From the NCBI RefSeq assembly GCF_022549775.1, contig NZ_JAKZGP010000006.1, forward strand, positions 48,938 to 112,937: a stretch of DNA of 64,000 bases, in the 5' to 3' direction. The translations under genes were made by a program, and so were the position numbers. Position 1 is the stretch's first letter. Every line of letters begins with the position of its first letter. This document shows positions 1-9,461 of this stretch, one piece after another. Source of the stretch: Belliella filtrata. Its GTDB lineage: Bacteria; Bacteroidota; Bacteroidia; Cytophagales; Cyclobacteriaceae. Below the pieces are notes generated by a model. It was not told where the DNA came from, did not search any database, and saw only the letters and a list, made by a program, of their open reading frames with translations.

Positions 1-102
1 TATTTTAGTCTCTTCTACTTCTGTGGTGGTATTGTTTTCTCTTTGTCCGCAGGAAACCATCCATACAAACATCGCTAGGATTATAGTGCTGAATATTCTC
101 AT
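1..102 (-). CDS. N-terminus of a lipoprotein, cut by window edge
   Basis: Only the first 34 codons are present; the frame stays open to position 1. They read as a short basic start (MRIF), a hydrophobic stretch and a lipobox MVSC with the lipidated cysteine at residue 18, then a polar Asn/Thr/Glu-rich linker. That is a Bacteroidota lipoprotein signal peptide. The gene begins 10 bases after the stop of the GH144-like glucanase, so it is probably the next member of the same locus. By analogy with other GH144 loci it could be a beta-glucosidase or another glycoside hydrolase, but nothing in these 34 residues shows that. Confidence 0.75.
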   Translation of the reverse strand, partial: MRIFSTIILAMFVWMVSCGQRENNTTTEVEETKI

Positions 103-112
103 ATTTTTTTTA

Positions 113-2092
113 TTAATAGGTGAATCCTAATTTATTCAATCCTTGCCTTACTTGCTGATCTTGCATCAGCAAGTCCCAAAGCAAGGCTGTTCTGTAGTTT
201 TCGATCATCAATACAATCGGACCTTGATCTATGGCCAAATAAGAAGTCGCAAACCAATCTTCTGTCTGATTAAAAGCATCATAGAAGCCGTATTCTCCCC
301 AAAGTCTATCTCCTAGTTTATAGTAGAAAAACTCCATGGCTGCAATGGATTCTTCTGGCGTGTAAGGAATGGAAGACAAGGCCGCTGTAGGGGTGATCAC
401 CCCTCGGTCATTTGTTGGTGAATGTGCCGAATATCCAGCATGATTATCACTTGCTGTTAGCCCCCAAGAATTGTCTCGATATCCAGCAAAACCTAATGGA
501 TTGGTCACACAATACATCCTATTGATCAATGTATGATTTATTCCTTGAGTCCAATAATTGGCATATTGATCCACCATGTTTCTAGGGTCTAGACCTAAAA
601 ATGAATAATGGGAAAAGAATAAAGACCCACCATAATTCACTCCCAATGGTAGTGGTATATTATAAAATGTGTTTCCATTTCTCATTCCTCCGTTTCTTGC
701 CCAGCCATTGTCATAGACAACTTTTTCAATGGGATATGTAGGAGAAGCTGCGGCCAATACGTAGGCAATCAAAGATTCATTATACCCGCTTATCTGAAGA
801 TTCATAGCCCACTGATGTTCTGGTGACCAATGCCAATAAAGCACATTCTGGTTGCCACGGGTGTACCAAGACCACTCAACTTCTTCCCAAAGCTTGGTGA
901 TCTTGTCTATGATTATTTTTTCTTCTGGTGACTGTTCATTTAGGTACTGCCTTACCGTCAAAAGCCCTTGTACCATCAATGCTGTCTCGACCAAATCTCC
1001 TCCATTGTCAAACTGCGAAAATGGCAACATTTTTCCCGTATTACCATCTATCCAGTGAGACCATGCTCCATGAAACCTGTCTGCTGTTTCCAAAAAATCA
1101 ACTATTCTTCTCCATCTTTCTACCCCCTGCTGTCGAGAAATAAAACCTCGCTCAATCCCAACGATTATCGTCATCACGCCAAATCCAGAGCCACCTACTG
1201 TCACCAAGTTTCCAGAAGTATTCCTTTCTCTGGTCATTCCACTCCCTGGATGTGCAAAGTCCCAAAAATATTTAAATGTCTGTTGCTGAACTTTAGTCAA
1301 AAGTTCTTCTGTAGGAATTCTAGGAAATTTATCTTGCGCTGAAGGCAAGGTAAATAAATCTCTAGTCTGCCGCTCTTTAGTATCTCCATCAGGCCCTGTT
1401 ATACCTGACGCTATTGTTAGGGTGTATTTGGAAAAATCTCTTAATGGCGCATTACTTCTAAATTCTAGCTTGCCGTCTTCTAATACTGAAAAAGTCAAGC
1501 TTACGTTCGTAGGTCCTGTGACACGAATTTTACTTGCAAAGTTTTGATTTTGGTCAATAGCACTCGTAAATGATATGTTACCGATCAAGTTCAATGGAAC
1601 ATCTAGTATCCTATTGGAGTGCACTGGATTACTATCCACTAAGGCTACTGCTACCACTTCTAACCCTGCTCTTGAAGTAGAAAAATTAAGCTCATATGCG
1701 GTGACTTGCTCTCCGCTTGCTCCTCTAAAGGAATTGAAACGAACCTGATATCTTGTATTAGATTCAAGAAGTCCTTGTGGGAAAATTACTAATTCTCTGT
1801 TTTGTGCAATAAGGCTATGCGAAAAATCAACAGCGACATTTCCTCCATCACCAATTTTTCTAAACTCTATTCCACCTTGAATACTCGCAGGATCTAATGC
1901 TGAAGAAAACCTAAAAGTCAAAGGCTGATCTAAAGGAACATCTTGATAAATGTCATTGACCAATTCTGGTGAGTTGCCTCCCACAGAGAAAGATGTTACG
2001 TTGATAGTAGGGAGCTCTTTCTCTTCGCTACATCCCGAAAAAATAAGGATAAAGCATATCAGCCAATGTAGATTCGTGATTTTCATATTCAA
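113..2092 (-). CDS. GH144-type endo-beta-1,2-glucanase lipoprotein (glucoamylase domain, PF10091-like)
   Basis: 659 aa. Signal peptide with lipobox FSGC (Cys21), so a lipid-anchored envelope protein. Residues about 40-240 carry two bacterial Ig-like modules (Big_5/SbsA type, for example the LTFRFSSALDP and YTLTIASGI stretches). Residues about 265-655 form the alpha/alpha-barrel domain, with family blocks QQTFKYFWDFAHP, TVGGSGFGVMTI, RFHGAWSHW and FDNGGDLVETALMVQGLL. These resemble the Bacteroidota proteins that founded GH144, which cut beta-1,2-glucan into sophorooligosaccharides. Family membership is recognised by eye; the substrate is inferred from it. It follows SusC, SusD and a LamG lipoprotein on the same strand, the expected place for the surface or periplasmic enzyme of a polysaccharide utilization locus. 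A hairpin lies between it and the LamG gene. Confidence 0.82.
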   Translation of the reverse strand: MNMKITNLHWLICFILIFSGCSEEKELPTINVTSFSVGGNSPELVNDIYQDVPLDQPLTFRFSSALDPASIQGGIEFRKIGDGGNVAVDFSHSLIAQNRELVIFPQGLLESNTRYQVRFNSFRGASGEQVTAYELNFSTSRAGLEVVAVALVDSNPVHSNRILDVPLNLIGNISFTSAIDQNQNFASKIRVTGPTNVSLTFSVLEDGKLEFRSNAPLRDFSKYTLTIASGITGPDGDTKERQTRDLFTLPSAQDKFPRIPTEELLTKVQQQTFKYFWDFAHPGSGMTRERNTSGNLVTVGGSGFGVMTIIVGIERGFISRQQGVERWRRIVDFLETADRFHGAWSHWIDGNTGKMLPFSQFDNGGDLVETALMVQGLLTVRQYLNEQSPEEKIIIDKITKLWEEVEWSWYTRGNQNVLYWHWSPEHQWAMNLQISGYNESLIAYVLAAASPTYPIEKVVYDNGWARNGGMRNGNTFYNIPLPLGVNYGGSLFFSHYSFLGLDPRNMVDQYANYWTQGINHTLINRMYCVTNPLGFAGYRDNSWGLTASDNHAGYSAHSPTNDRGVITPTAALSSIPYTPEESIAAMEFFYYKLGDRLWGEYGFYDAFNQTEDWFATSYLAIDQGPIVLMIENYRTALLWDLLMQDQQVRQGLNKLGFTY

Positions 2093-2105
2093 GATAGGTG
2101 AAATT

Positions 2106-2144
2106 TAATAAAAAATGGGAGGGTCGGTTTTACCTTTCCCTCCC
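2106..2144 (-). terminator. Intra-locus hairpin with U-run
   Basis: Read on the minus strand, GGGAGGG and CCCTCCC form a 7-bp GC-rich stem with a 14-nt loop (2117-2144), followed by ATTTTTTATT. It lies between the LamG gene stop and the glucanase start. It could end or attenuate transcription after the LamG gene, letting the enzyme be made at a lower level than SusC/SusD. Confidence 0.6.
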
Positions 2145-2168
2145 ATACATTCCAATAAATAGGTGTAA

Positions 2169-3251
2169 CTATGGACGCTCAGCATCCATAATTTCCTGAA
2201 TCTTTTCTTGTGTCAAAGACACATTGAAAATTCTCAATTCATCGATCAAACTTTGAGTAGCCAAGTGATTCCAACCTGTAAACCTTGGTGCTCCTGAGCC
2301 AATGGATAGTACATCACAACCTTCCCAATCTATTCCCGCGAAAGCTCCTTGACTTACTACCTGTCCATTGACATATACTGCTGCATTACTTCCTGAAATA
2401 GTAATTGCAATATGTGCCCACTCGTCAGCTGCTGGATTGATGTCAGCAGCTGCACCGCCATCAAACCAGTTTTCACCTGATCCATTACCAAGGTTCATTT
2501 TGATCCTTTGGTTAGCTCCAGCAGCCTCTCTAAATAACCTCATCCCTCTAGTTCTTAAGTTTTGACTATTTGGATTAGCCGTGTCAGGAGGTCCCATTAC
2601 CAAAATCCCTGCTCTATCGGGAGTTGCATTTACTTTATACCAGAATACCGCTGAGAACTCTTGATTTCTCAAGTTGTCTGTCGGGAAAGTCAGGTATCCA
2701 CTGCTGCTACCTCTATATGCTCTACCAATCACGCCATCAGCAAATCCAGGTGAGCCGTTTATAGTAGCTTCTCTTACCCTTACAAGTTCCATATAATCTC
2801 CGTCAAATGGAAGGTAGAATACCTCTCCATCATAGACTGGAGTATAGGGCTCGACTTTTTCAAAGTTTACAGTCTGTGTAGTAGTCTTACCTGAAGTATC
2901 TCTAGCCTCTATTACAAGTGTATGCTCGCCGTTTCCAAGCTCTTCATACCTGTGAGTCTTCACCAGTCTTCTATAGTCTAGGAATTCATTCACTGTCAAT
3001 ATCTCAGTACCGTTCAATCTTATAACTACCGATTCTATTTCTATATCATCTTTGACTTCAAAGTTGATATTCAATGGAGTAACGTCTTCAGCTACCCTGA
3101 TCAAAGTACCTTGAAGTGGAAAGTTGATAGTTATAGAAGGCGGATCTACATCTGTACCAGGTGCTACTGGCACAATATCATCCGTATATGTCCCATCGCA
3201 ACCAAAGGCGATTAGCCCTAGTGCAAAGAGTGTATATTTTAAATTTTTCAT
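2169..3251 (-). CDS. LamG-fold surface lipoprotein, probable glycan-binding protein
   Basis: 360 aa. Signal peptide and lipobox ending at Cys18 (IAFGC). Residues about 38-135 look like an Ig-like module (PSITINFPLQGTLI, then GEHTLVIEARDTSGKT). Residues about 142-355 match the concanavalin A-like LamG jellyroll pattern: VFYLPFDGDYMEL, FSAVFWYKV, EWAHIAITISGSNAAVYVNGQ and LIDELRIFNVSLTQEKIQEIM. No catalytic motif is seen. It directly follows susD, the position used by SusE/SusF or SGBP-type surface binding proteins, so carbohydrate capture is the likely role. The glycan it binds cannot be read from the sequence. Confidence 0.78.
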   Translation of the reverse strand: MKNLKYTLFALGLIAFGCDGTYTDDIVPVAPGTDVDPPSITINFPLQGTLIRVAEDVTPLNINFEVKDDIEIESVVIRLNGTEILTVNEFLDYRRLVKTHRYEELGNGEHTLVIEARDTSGKTTTQTVNFEKVEPYTPVYDGEVFYLPFDGDYMELVRVREATINGSPGFADGVIGRAYRGSSSGYLTFPTDNLRNQEFSAVFWYKVNATPDRAGILVMGPPDTANPNSQNLRTRGMRLFREAAGANQRIKMNLGNGSGENWFDGGAAADINPAADEWAHIAITISGSNAAVYVNGQVVSQGAFAGIDWEGCDVLSIGSGAPRFTGWNHLATQSLIDELRIFNVSLTQEKIQEIMDAERP

Positions 3252-3281
3252 AATGATTTCAATTTAAAAGATTGGTAATGA

Positions 3282-4826
3282 TCAACCTTGTGGTGTTTCA
3301 TTAGATAATTGAGGCAAGATATCAATCTGCTCCAATGGATAAGGTAAGAACCTGTGGATTGCTGGCTGGAAATTTCTTCCTCCAAAGTTCAACTCACTAG
3401 TCCTGTCGTGTCTAATCAAATCGTAGAACCTGATCCCCCACTCCATACCAAATTCTGCAAATTTCTCATCCAATACGGTATCAATAGTTACCGAGGTAAC
3501 TGGGTTCAAACCTGCACGGCTTCTAACTTGATTGACTGCATCCAAAGCAGAAAGTCCAGATGAACTTGCGCCACTTACTACTGCTTCTGCATGCATCAAC
3601 AAGATTTCAGAATACCTGATCACTGTCATATTCTTGTTGCTACCATAAGAAAATCTACCTTGAGTAAGCTGAGTACTAGGAAGGTAGTGCTTACCGCTTA
3701 GGAAGTTGTACCTCGGGTGATTGTTGAACACATCTCCTTCAGGAGTTGAATTGGTAATCCAAGTAGGTAGCGGTGCATAGTTTGGATCTGATGCGATCTC
3801 TGCGATACCATCAGGTGTAAATAGAACAGTGGTCTCTAGACGAGTACGCTCATTCCTATCCAGCATAAACTTGATGTACTTTGGAGTAGGTGCCCAGAAA
3901 CCCCATCCAGTAGAAGCACCTGTTCTTGCGGGAGTCCAGCTAGAAGGGCCAAAGAATGGGAAGTTATAATTTACAGCTGTCCCAGTTGCAGTTCCAAAAT
4001 CTGAATATTGGAATTCAAACACGTTCTCTCTGCTCAATTTCCCAGGAATTTTGAATAGCTGATAGTAATCTGACTCAAGAGCAAAGACATTAGAGGAAAT
4101 GATTTGACTCGTTGCATCAACTACCCCTTGCCAATTTTTCAACTCAAGGTTTGCTTGTGCTTTGATCGCTAATGCAGTATACCTTGTAATACCACCTCTG
4201 ATGTCTGATCTTTGGTTTGGATGTACGTTGGGCAGCATTGGGATAGCTTCATCCATCTGAGCAGAAATGTAAGTCATCACTTCTTCGAAGTTTGACAATT
4301 CTACATTGAATAATGCTGAAGGTTGAGAACTCTCTGGAATCAAAACAGAACCCCAAAGCTTAGCCAAAAACATCAACTCAAAAGACTTCATAACTTTGAT
4401 CTCTGCAATATATTGCTCCGCTGTACTAGCAAGTGCTCCAGCCTCTTGGTATTTTCTAATCTCTTCCATGGCACCATTCCAATACAAGATGTCCGTGTAT
4501 AGGTTTAGCCAAGATGAGTTATACAACCAGAAGCTTCTATCATACCTGAATAAATCAGTCTCAATCAAAGGGTTCTGATCTCCAGCAGGAATCACATCAT
4601 CTCCTCTTGTTGCAATGGTCGGGAAGGTTTCCCACTGAAGGTTATAAAGCTCTGCATAAGCACCATATAGCATCAAGATCATATTCTCTGTCTGTGTGTA
4701 ATCTGTCTCTTCTGCAATGGCTTGATTTTCCAAAGGCTGATCCAGAAAATCACCACATGAACTCAGACCCAAGCTCAAGGCCAAGATCATCGCAAGTCCA
4801 GTTTTTATAATTTTGAAATTTTTCAT
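3282..4826 (-). CDS. SusD/RagB-family nutrient-binding lipoprotein
   Basis: 514 aa, the normal length. Lipobox LSSC with Cys24. The N-terminal CGDFLDQPLEN, the helical TPR-like middle (GGITRYTALAIKAQANLELKNWQ) and the C-terminal blocks NMTVIRYSEILLMHAEAV, ALDAVNQVRSRAGL and FGMEWGIRFYDLIRH are SusD signatures. It caps the SusC barrel at the outer membrane and delivers oligosaccharide to it. It starts 15 bases after the SusC stop, with a strong ribosome-binding site in that gap. The ligand is inferred to be a beta-1,2-glucan fragment from the linked GH144-type enzyme. Confidence 0.95.
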   Translation of the reverse strand: MKNFKIIKTGLAMILALSLGLSSCGDFLDQPLENQAIAEETDYTQTENMILMLYGAYAELYNLQWETFPTIATRGDDVIPAGDQNPLIETDLFRYDRSFWLYNSSWLNLYTDILYWNGAMEEIRKYQEAGALASTAEQYIAEIKVMKSFELMFLAKLWGSVLIPESSQPSALFNVELSNFEEVMTYISAQMDEAIPMLPNVHPNQRSDIRGGITRYTALAIKAQANLELKNWQGVVDATSQIISSNVFALESDYYQLFKIPGKLSRENVFEFQYSDFGTATGTAVNYNFPFFGPSSWTPARTGASTGWGFWAPTPKYIKFMLDRNERTRLETTVLFTPDGIAEIASDPNYAPLPTWITNSTPEGDVFNNHPRYNFLSGKHYLPSTQLTQGRFSYGSNKNMTVIRYSEILLMHAEAVVSGASSSGLSALDAVNQVRSRAGLNPVTSVTIDTVLDEKFAEFGMEWGIRFYDLIRHDRTSELNFGGRNFQPAIHRFLPYPLEQIDILPQLSNETPQG

Positions 4827-4831
4827 GATTT

Positions 4832-4839
4832 ACCTCCTT
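4832..4839 (-). promoter_or_regulatory. Canonical Shine-Dalgarno site for susD
   Basis: On the minus strand the SusC-SusD gap reads AAGGAGGTAAATC just before the susD ATG. AAGGAGGT is a full anti-SD match with 5-base spacing. Most genes in this window lack any such site, so this one probably boosts translation of the abundant SusD partner. Confidence 0.7.
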
Positions 4840-4841
4840 AA

Positions 4842-7800
4842 TTAAAACTTAACATTTAAACCAACAGTGTAAATCGCTGGGATTGGATAAACCTCACGGT
4901 CAATACCATTTGCTACCTCAGGATTGAAACCATTGTAGTTGAATAGGGTCAATGGACGCTCCGCTGTTACAGAAATTCTCGTTTCTGGGAAAGTTTTGCC
5001 AAAAAGCGGCTTATCCTTGATAGTATATGCCATTCTTACGTTTTGGATACGGAAATATGAGCCATCCTCAATGAAGTAAGTACTCATGTTCTGATTCCAT
5101 CCTTTTCTAAGGCCGGCAGCAGAAGGGTATTGATTTGAAGTACCTTCCCCTCTCCACATGTTTTCAGCCAGATCAGCATCTATATTGGTATCATTGGTGA
5201 AGATGATCTCACCTCTTTTCCTATTCAAAATGCTAAATCCTGATTGACCTTGGAACAATGCCGAGAAATCCCAATTCTTGTATCTGAAGCCCGCATTGAA
5301 TCCATAGGTCAGGGTCGGCAAATATGATCCCAGAACTTTTCTATCTTCATCATTGATGATTCCATCACCATTAAGATCTTTGAAGATCAAATCACCAGGC
5401 TGAAGGTTATTTTCTGCAATAAATGCTTCATTATATCCACTATTAGTGATATCAGCTTGATTTTGGAATACACCTATGACTTCATAGCCATAGAATGCAG
5501 AGATGGGTTGACCTATGATAGACCTCTGACGGAACTCTGCCGATCCACCATCTAAGTATTCTGGTCCTCCAAGACTCAACACACTATTCTTCAATGTTGC
5601 AAAATTACCTGAGATAAAGTAAGAGAAGTCGTTGGTCACTTGATCATCCCAACCCAGGCTTACTTCCACACCTGTATTCCTGATCTCACCAACACTTCTT
5701 CTCTCAGAAGCTCTAAATACTGGTGGAATCACCTGAACTGCCAAGTTTCTGGTATCTCTTACAAAGTAATCCGCATCTAAGCTTAGCCTATCTCTTAAGA
5801 ATCTTGCATTGATACCAAAGTTAGTTTCCACGGTCGTTTCCCACCTATCGATCAGATCAAAAGTTGGGTTTAATCTTCTACCTATGATAAATGCATTATT
5901 CAATGCAACATTGTTATCTTGTAATACAGGACGACCTACTGAAGGACTAATTCCATCATTACCTAACTGTCCCCAAGAAGCCCTGAACTTCAAGAAGTCT
6001 ACTGCATCTACATTGAAAAAGCTTTCCGAAGATAGTACCCAACCAGCTCCGAAAGTGGCAAAGTTACCCCACTTCTCTTGGAACTTGTTGTTACCATCTC
6101 TTCTGAAAGTGGCATATAATAAGTATCTATCGTCGTAGTTATAAGCCAATCTTCCGAAGAAAGAAAGGTAATTTAACTTATAACCTCCATCTCCAATATC
6201 ATTTTCATTATAATTGGTTGCATTTGCAAGGTACCAAAATTGCTCATTTCCCCACATTGGCTCAGGATTCAGACCTTGACCTGAAGCAAACAAGTTCTCT
6301 CCATACTCTGTTCTGAAAGATTGCCCCAAAACAGTAGTAAAAGTATGCTTTCCAAATCCATCTGTGTAAGTCAAGAAATTATCCATGATCTGATTGTAAG
6401 ACACTGCACTACTTCTTCTGATATTTGATTGATTTTGTGTAATCCCATCATTAAAAGCAAAATTAACACCCCTTACATTTACCAAATCAACGTTGTAATT
6501 GTAAGCAGTTTTGAATTGAAGCTTGTTTGGAATCAGTTCAAAATCAGCATAAAAATTACCCATAACTTTAGATACATGGTTTCTGCTATCAGAATATAGC
6601 AAGCTGTAGAAAGGGTTTTGATTACCTCTGTATCCTAGCTGCTGTGCATTGGCCAATCTTGGTGCATCTGCTCCTGTATTCAACTCATCAAAAACAGGAA
6701 GAATCGGTACAGCAAAGTAAGACCTGAACCAAGCACTGTTGCTCGCATTGTATTGTCTGGCAGTACTCAAGTTTACATTAGCACCTACTGTCAACCAGTC
6801 TCTTACATCAGAATCAACCTTTACCCTGAAGTTTAATCGCTTATACTCATTTCTAGCTTCATTGAGAAGACCATTTTGATCAAAATAGCTACCACCGATA
6901 GAGTACCTGGTTTTTTCACCACCTCCGTTGAAAGTCAAAGAGTGATTTTGAATAGCTGCAGGACTCATCACTTCTGAATACCAATCTGTATTCACATCTG
7001 GTAAGCTGGGGTCAATTCTACTTCTACCATATCTTTGTATTGCGGCATCTATAAAGGCAATATCCGCCGCGCTTCCAGTTTCGTTGATATACCTTACAAA
7101 TTGCTGTGCATTAGCCATTTTCAACACATTCTGAGGATTCTGTATACCTACATAGCCATCATAAATGATTTCAGGCTTTTGATTGTATTTCCCAGATTTT
7201 GTTTCGATCAATACCACACCATTTGCAGCTCTCACACCGTAAATTGCTGCCGCTGAAGCATCTTTTAAAATATTGATGTTTTCGATATCTCCGGGGCTAA
7301 GGAAATCGATATTGCTAAAAAACATCCCATCTACTACATACAGTGGCGCTCCTTCTCCTTGGAATGAACCAACACCCCTAACCCTCACTGTTGGGGAAGC
7401 ACCTGGTGCTCCGTTAGAAACGATCTGCACACCTGCTACCCTACCTTGCAAGGATTGCATGGCTTGAGCATTTGGGGTCTTTACGATATCTTCTGTCTTT
7501 ACAGTAGCAATAGAAGAAGTCAAATCCTTTTCTCTCTGCGTACCATAACCTACTACTACAAATTCCTCAAGCGTTTTTTGGTCTTCTTCTAAAGTGACAT
7601 TGATTACTTCTGAATTTCCTACAGTGACACGTTTCATTTCCATGCCTACAAAAGAAAACTGAAGCACTTGACCTTCTTGTGCTGTTATAGCATAATTTCC
7701 ATCGATATCAGTTACTGTTCCGCTCGTTGCTCCTTGTACGACAACTGTTACACCTGGAAGAGGCTCTCCTTGTGAGTCTGTAACTTTACCTCTTATCCTG

Positions 7801-8201
7801 ATCTCTTCTGCAACAGATACTAAGTAAGTAGTAGTTCTATCACTCTTCTTTACATCGATGCTGTTGTTGATCTGTCTAAAAGACACAGCAGCCTGCTGAG
7901 CAGCTTCTGCTAAATAAGACTCCACCGTCCCTGATGATTGGGTAAGTTTGATAGGAGTAGATAGCTTAACGTCTCTCTTGTCGTAAGCAAAAACATAAGG
8001 TGTTTTGCTTTCTACAAGATTAAAGAATTGCTCTAGGGTAAGCGCACCTTGTTTCATTTGAATATTTACTTGATCTACAGGCTTGTACTGGCCATTTGCA
8101 GATGTCGTAGTTACAAAATTCAAGGTCAATAACTGTAATGCTATACAGTATGCAAAATACTTCGATAGCTTATACATGACTTTAGTTAAATTTATTTTCA
8201 T
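4842..8201 (-). CDS. SusC/RagA-family TonB-dependent outer-membrane transporter with STN signalling domain
   Basis: 1119 aa. A signal sequence spans about residues 1-36. An STN (secretin/TonB short N-terminal) domain at about 45-118 contacts FecR in the periplasm. A carboxypeptidase-like regulatory domain (about 133-208, RIRGKVTDSQGEPLPGVTVVV) comes next, then the TonB-box region EEFVVVGYGTQ, the plug (about 230-335, with VVDGMFF and ILKDASAAAIYG) and a 22-strand barrel ending in VGLNVKF. The STN domain fits the adjacent FecR and sigma factor: substrate binding outside would signal through STN and FecR to the sigma factor and induce the locus. The protein imports the oligosaccharide captured by SusD using TonB energy. 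It is full length and intact. Confidence 0.95.
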   Translation of the reverse strand: MKINLTKVMYKLSKYFAYCIALQLLTLNFVTTTSANGQYKPVDQVNIQMKQGALTLEQFFNLVESKTPYVFAYDKRDVKLSTPIKLTQSSGTVESYLAEAAQQAAVSFRQINNSIDVKKSDRTTTYLVSVAEEIRIRGKVTDSQGEPLPGVTVVVQGATSGTVTDIDGNYAITAQEGQVLQFSFVGMEMKRVTVGNSEVINVTLEEDQKTLEEFVVVGYGTQREKDLTSSIATVKTEDIVKTPNAQAMQSLQGRVAGVQIVSNGAPGASPTVRVRGVGSFQGEGAPLYVVDGMFFSNIDFLSPGDIENINILKDASAAAIYGVRAANGVVLIETKSGKYNQKPEIIYDGYVGIQNPQNVLKMANAQQFVRYINETGSAADIAFIDAAIQRYGRSRIDPSLPDVNTDWYSEVMSPAAIQNHSLTFNGGGEKTRYSIGGSYFDQNGLLNEARNEYKRLNFRVKVDSDVRDWLTVGANVNLSTARQYNASNSAWFRSYFAVPILPVFDELNTGADAPRLANAQQLGYRGNQNPFYSLLYSDSRNHVSKVMGNFYADFELIPNKLQFKTAYNYNVDLVNVRGVNFAFNDGITQNQSNIRRSSAVSYNQIMDNFLTYTDGFGKHTFTTVLGQSFRTEYGENLFASGQGLNPEPMWGNEQFWYLANATNYNENDIGDGGYKLNYLSFFGRLAYNYDDRYLLYATFRRDGNNKFQEKWGNFATFGAGWVLSSESFFNVDAVDFLKFRASWGQLGNDGISPSVGRPVLQDNNVALNNAFIIGRRLNPTFDLIDRWETTVETNFGINARFLRDRLSLDADYFVRDTRNLAVQVIPPVFRASERRSVGEIRNTGVEVSLGWDDQVTNDFSYFISGNFATLKNSVLSLGGPEYLDGGSAEFRQRSIIGQPISAFYGYEVIGVFQNQADITNSGYNEAFIAENNLQPGDLIFKDLNGDGIINDEDRKVLGSYLPTLTYGFNAGFRYKNWDFSALFQGQSGFSILNRKRGEIIFTNDTNIDADLAENMWRGEGTSNQYPSAAGLRKGWNQNMSTYFIEDGSYFRIQNVRMAYTIKDKPLFGKTFPETRISVTAERPLTLFNYNGFNPEVANGIDREVYPIPAIYTVGLNVKF

Positions 8202-8350
8202 ATTTCAATCGGTTTATTGTATTGAATTACTTGTATATCGACCAAGAGTGTGGTTCTTTATTTTTTAACTCTTTTGTCGAAAAAATTACTCAACAGACTA
8301 ACCTGCCCATTGAATACCTGATTACCTCATTAATTTTGTTTTTCCATAAG

Positions 8351-9373
8351 CTAGAAGGTTATTGTTACTTGTTTATCATTGATTTCGAATTTAAAGTCTT
8401 CTATAAAAGACATGCTTTTGAGGACCACCTCAAGGGATTGATTGGCATATTCGCCAGAAAACTTCCACTTCTTTGCGGTTCTATTATTCAAATTGATCTG
8501 AACGCCATACCATGACTCTAATTTTTCTATAACTTGATCAAGGTTATCATGCTCAAAAACTAACTTCCCATCTTTCCAACCAATAATGGAATCAGGATTA
8601 AAGGAGGAAATTTTAAAACTATCTTGGCCATCTTCAAAATCAAGTTTTTGAAACGGCATTAGTACTTGATTTTTAATATTTGAAAATTCTTCAGATACAC
8701 TCACACTTCCTGTCACAAGTGCTACGACGGTCTTTGATGAGTTTGTGCTTTTTATATTAAAAGAAGTACCAAGCGCAGTAGTAATTAAGCTTCTTGACTT
8801 TACTTTAAATGGCCTTGCTTTGTCTTCATAAACTTCAAAAAATGCTTCCCCAACTAACTCTACCATTCGAACCGAATCAGAAAACTGCTCTGGATAAGTC
8901 AGTGAACTGTTACTGTTGAGCCATACCCTAGTTCCATCAGGAAGTCCAAAGCTTCGCTTCTCACCTACGTTGGTGATTTTTTCAACCAAAACCTGTGGTT
9001 GAATTTTGATTTCTGATTGAACTTGAAGCATCAAGTACCCAAGTGATACCGCAAAAACAATCATTGCAGCGACTTTCAACCATTTCCAAGAGAAGAAATT
9101 ATATCTACTATTTTTAATTTCTTCTGTTCTCTTATCTATTGAGCCTGATTTTATTAAGATTTGAGTGAGGATTCTGTCCTTTTCTGCTTGTGTTACCTCA
9201 AGTTCCTCCTGAAACTTTATTCCCAGCGCAATCTCTCTAGCTAAAAAGAATTGTGATTTTGCTCCTGGATTCACCTCTACCCAATTGCTCCAATACAAGT
9301 CCAGTTCCTTGTTAGGATTTTTAACCCATTTGATAAATTCTGGATCGAGTAAAAAGTCTTCTTTGGTGTACAT
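8351..9373 (-). CDS. FecR-family anti-sigma factor
   Basis: 340 aa. A cytoplasmic N-terminal part of about 100 residues includes the DUF4880-like FIKWVKNPNKELDLYWSNWV. One membrane helix follows at about 100-120 (WLKVAAMIVFAVSLGYLML). The periplasmic FecR domain (about 130-225) has the blocks GEKRSFGLPDGTRVWLNSNSS and VELVGEAFFEVYED, and the C-terminal DUF4974-like domain (about 270-340) includes LDQVIEKLESWYGVQINL. It holds the sigma factor inactive until the STN domain of the neighbouring SusC signals. It lies 88 bases downstream of the sigma gene and 149 bases upstream of susC, the standard order for these regulons. Confidence 0.93.
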   Translation of the reverse strand: MYTKEDFLLDPEFIKWVKNPNKELDLYWSNWVEVNPGAKSQFFLAREIALGIKFQEELEVTQAEKDRILTQILIKSGSIDKRTEEIKNSRYNFFSWKWLKVAAMIVFAVSLGYLMLQVQSEIKIQPQVLVEKITNVGEKRSFGLPDGTRVWLNSNSSLTYPEQFSDSVRMVELVGEAFFEVYEDKARPFKVKSRSLITTALGTSFNIKSTNSSKTVVALVTGSVSVSEEFSNIKNQVLMPFQKLDFEDGQDSFKISSFNPDSIIGWKDGKLVFEHDNLDQVIEKLESWYGVQINLNNRTAKKWKFSGEYANQSLEVVLKSMSFIEDFKFEINDKQVTITF

Positions 9374-9461
9374 TTTGGGATTTATAAGGATTGATTGCTT
9401 TAGTCTCTAAAAGTATAAAGCCGCAAACCTTCAAAATGACACCTTTAATTTTTAACTTTTT

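Noticed and set aside
968..1342. 124-codon plus-strand open frame
   Set aside because: It is antisense to the conserved catalytic domain of the GH144-like gene, with unremarkable composition, so it is a shadow.
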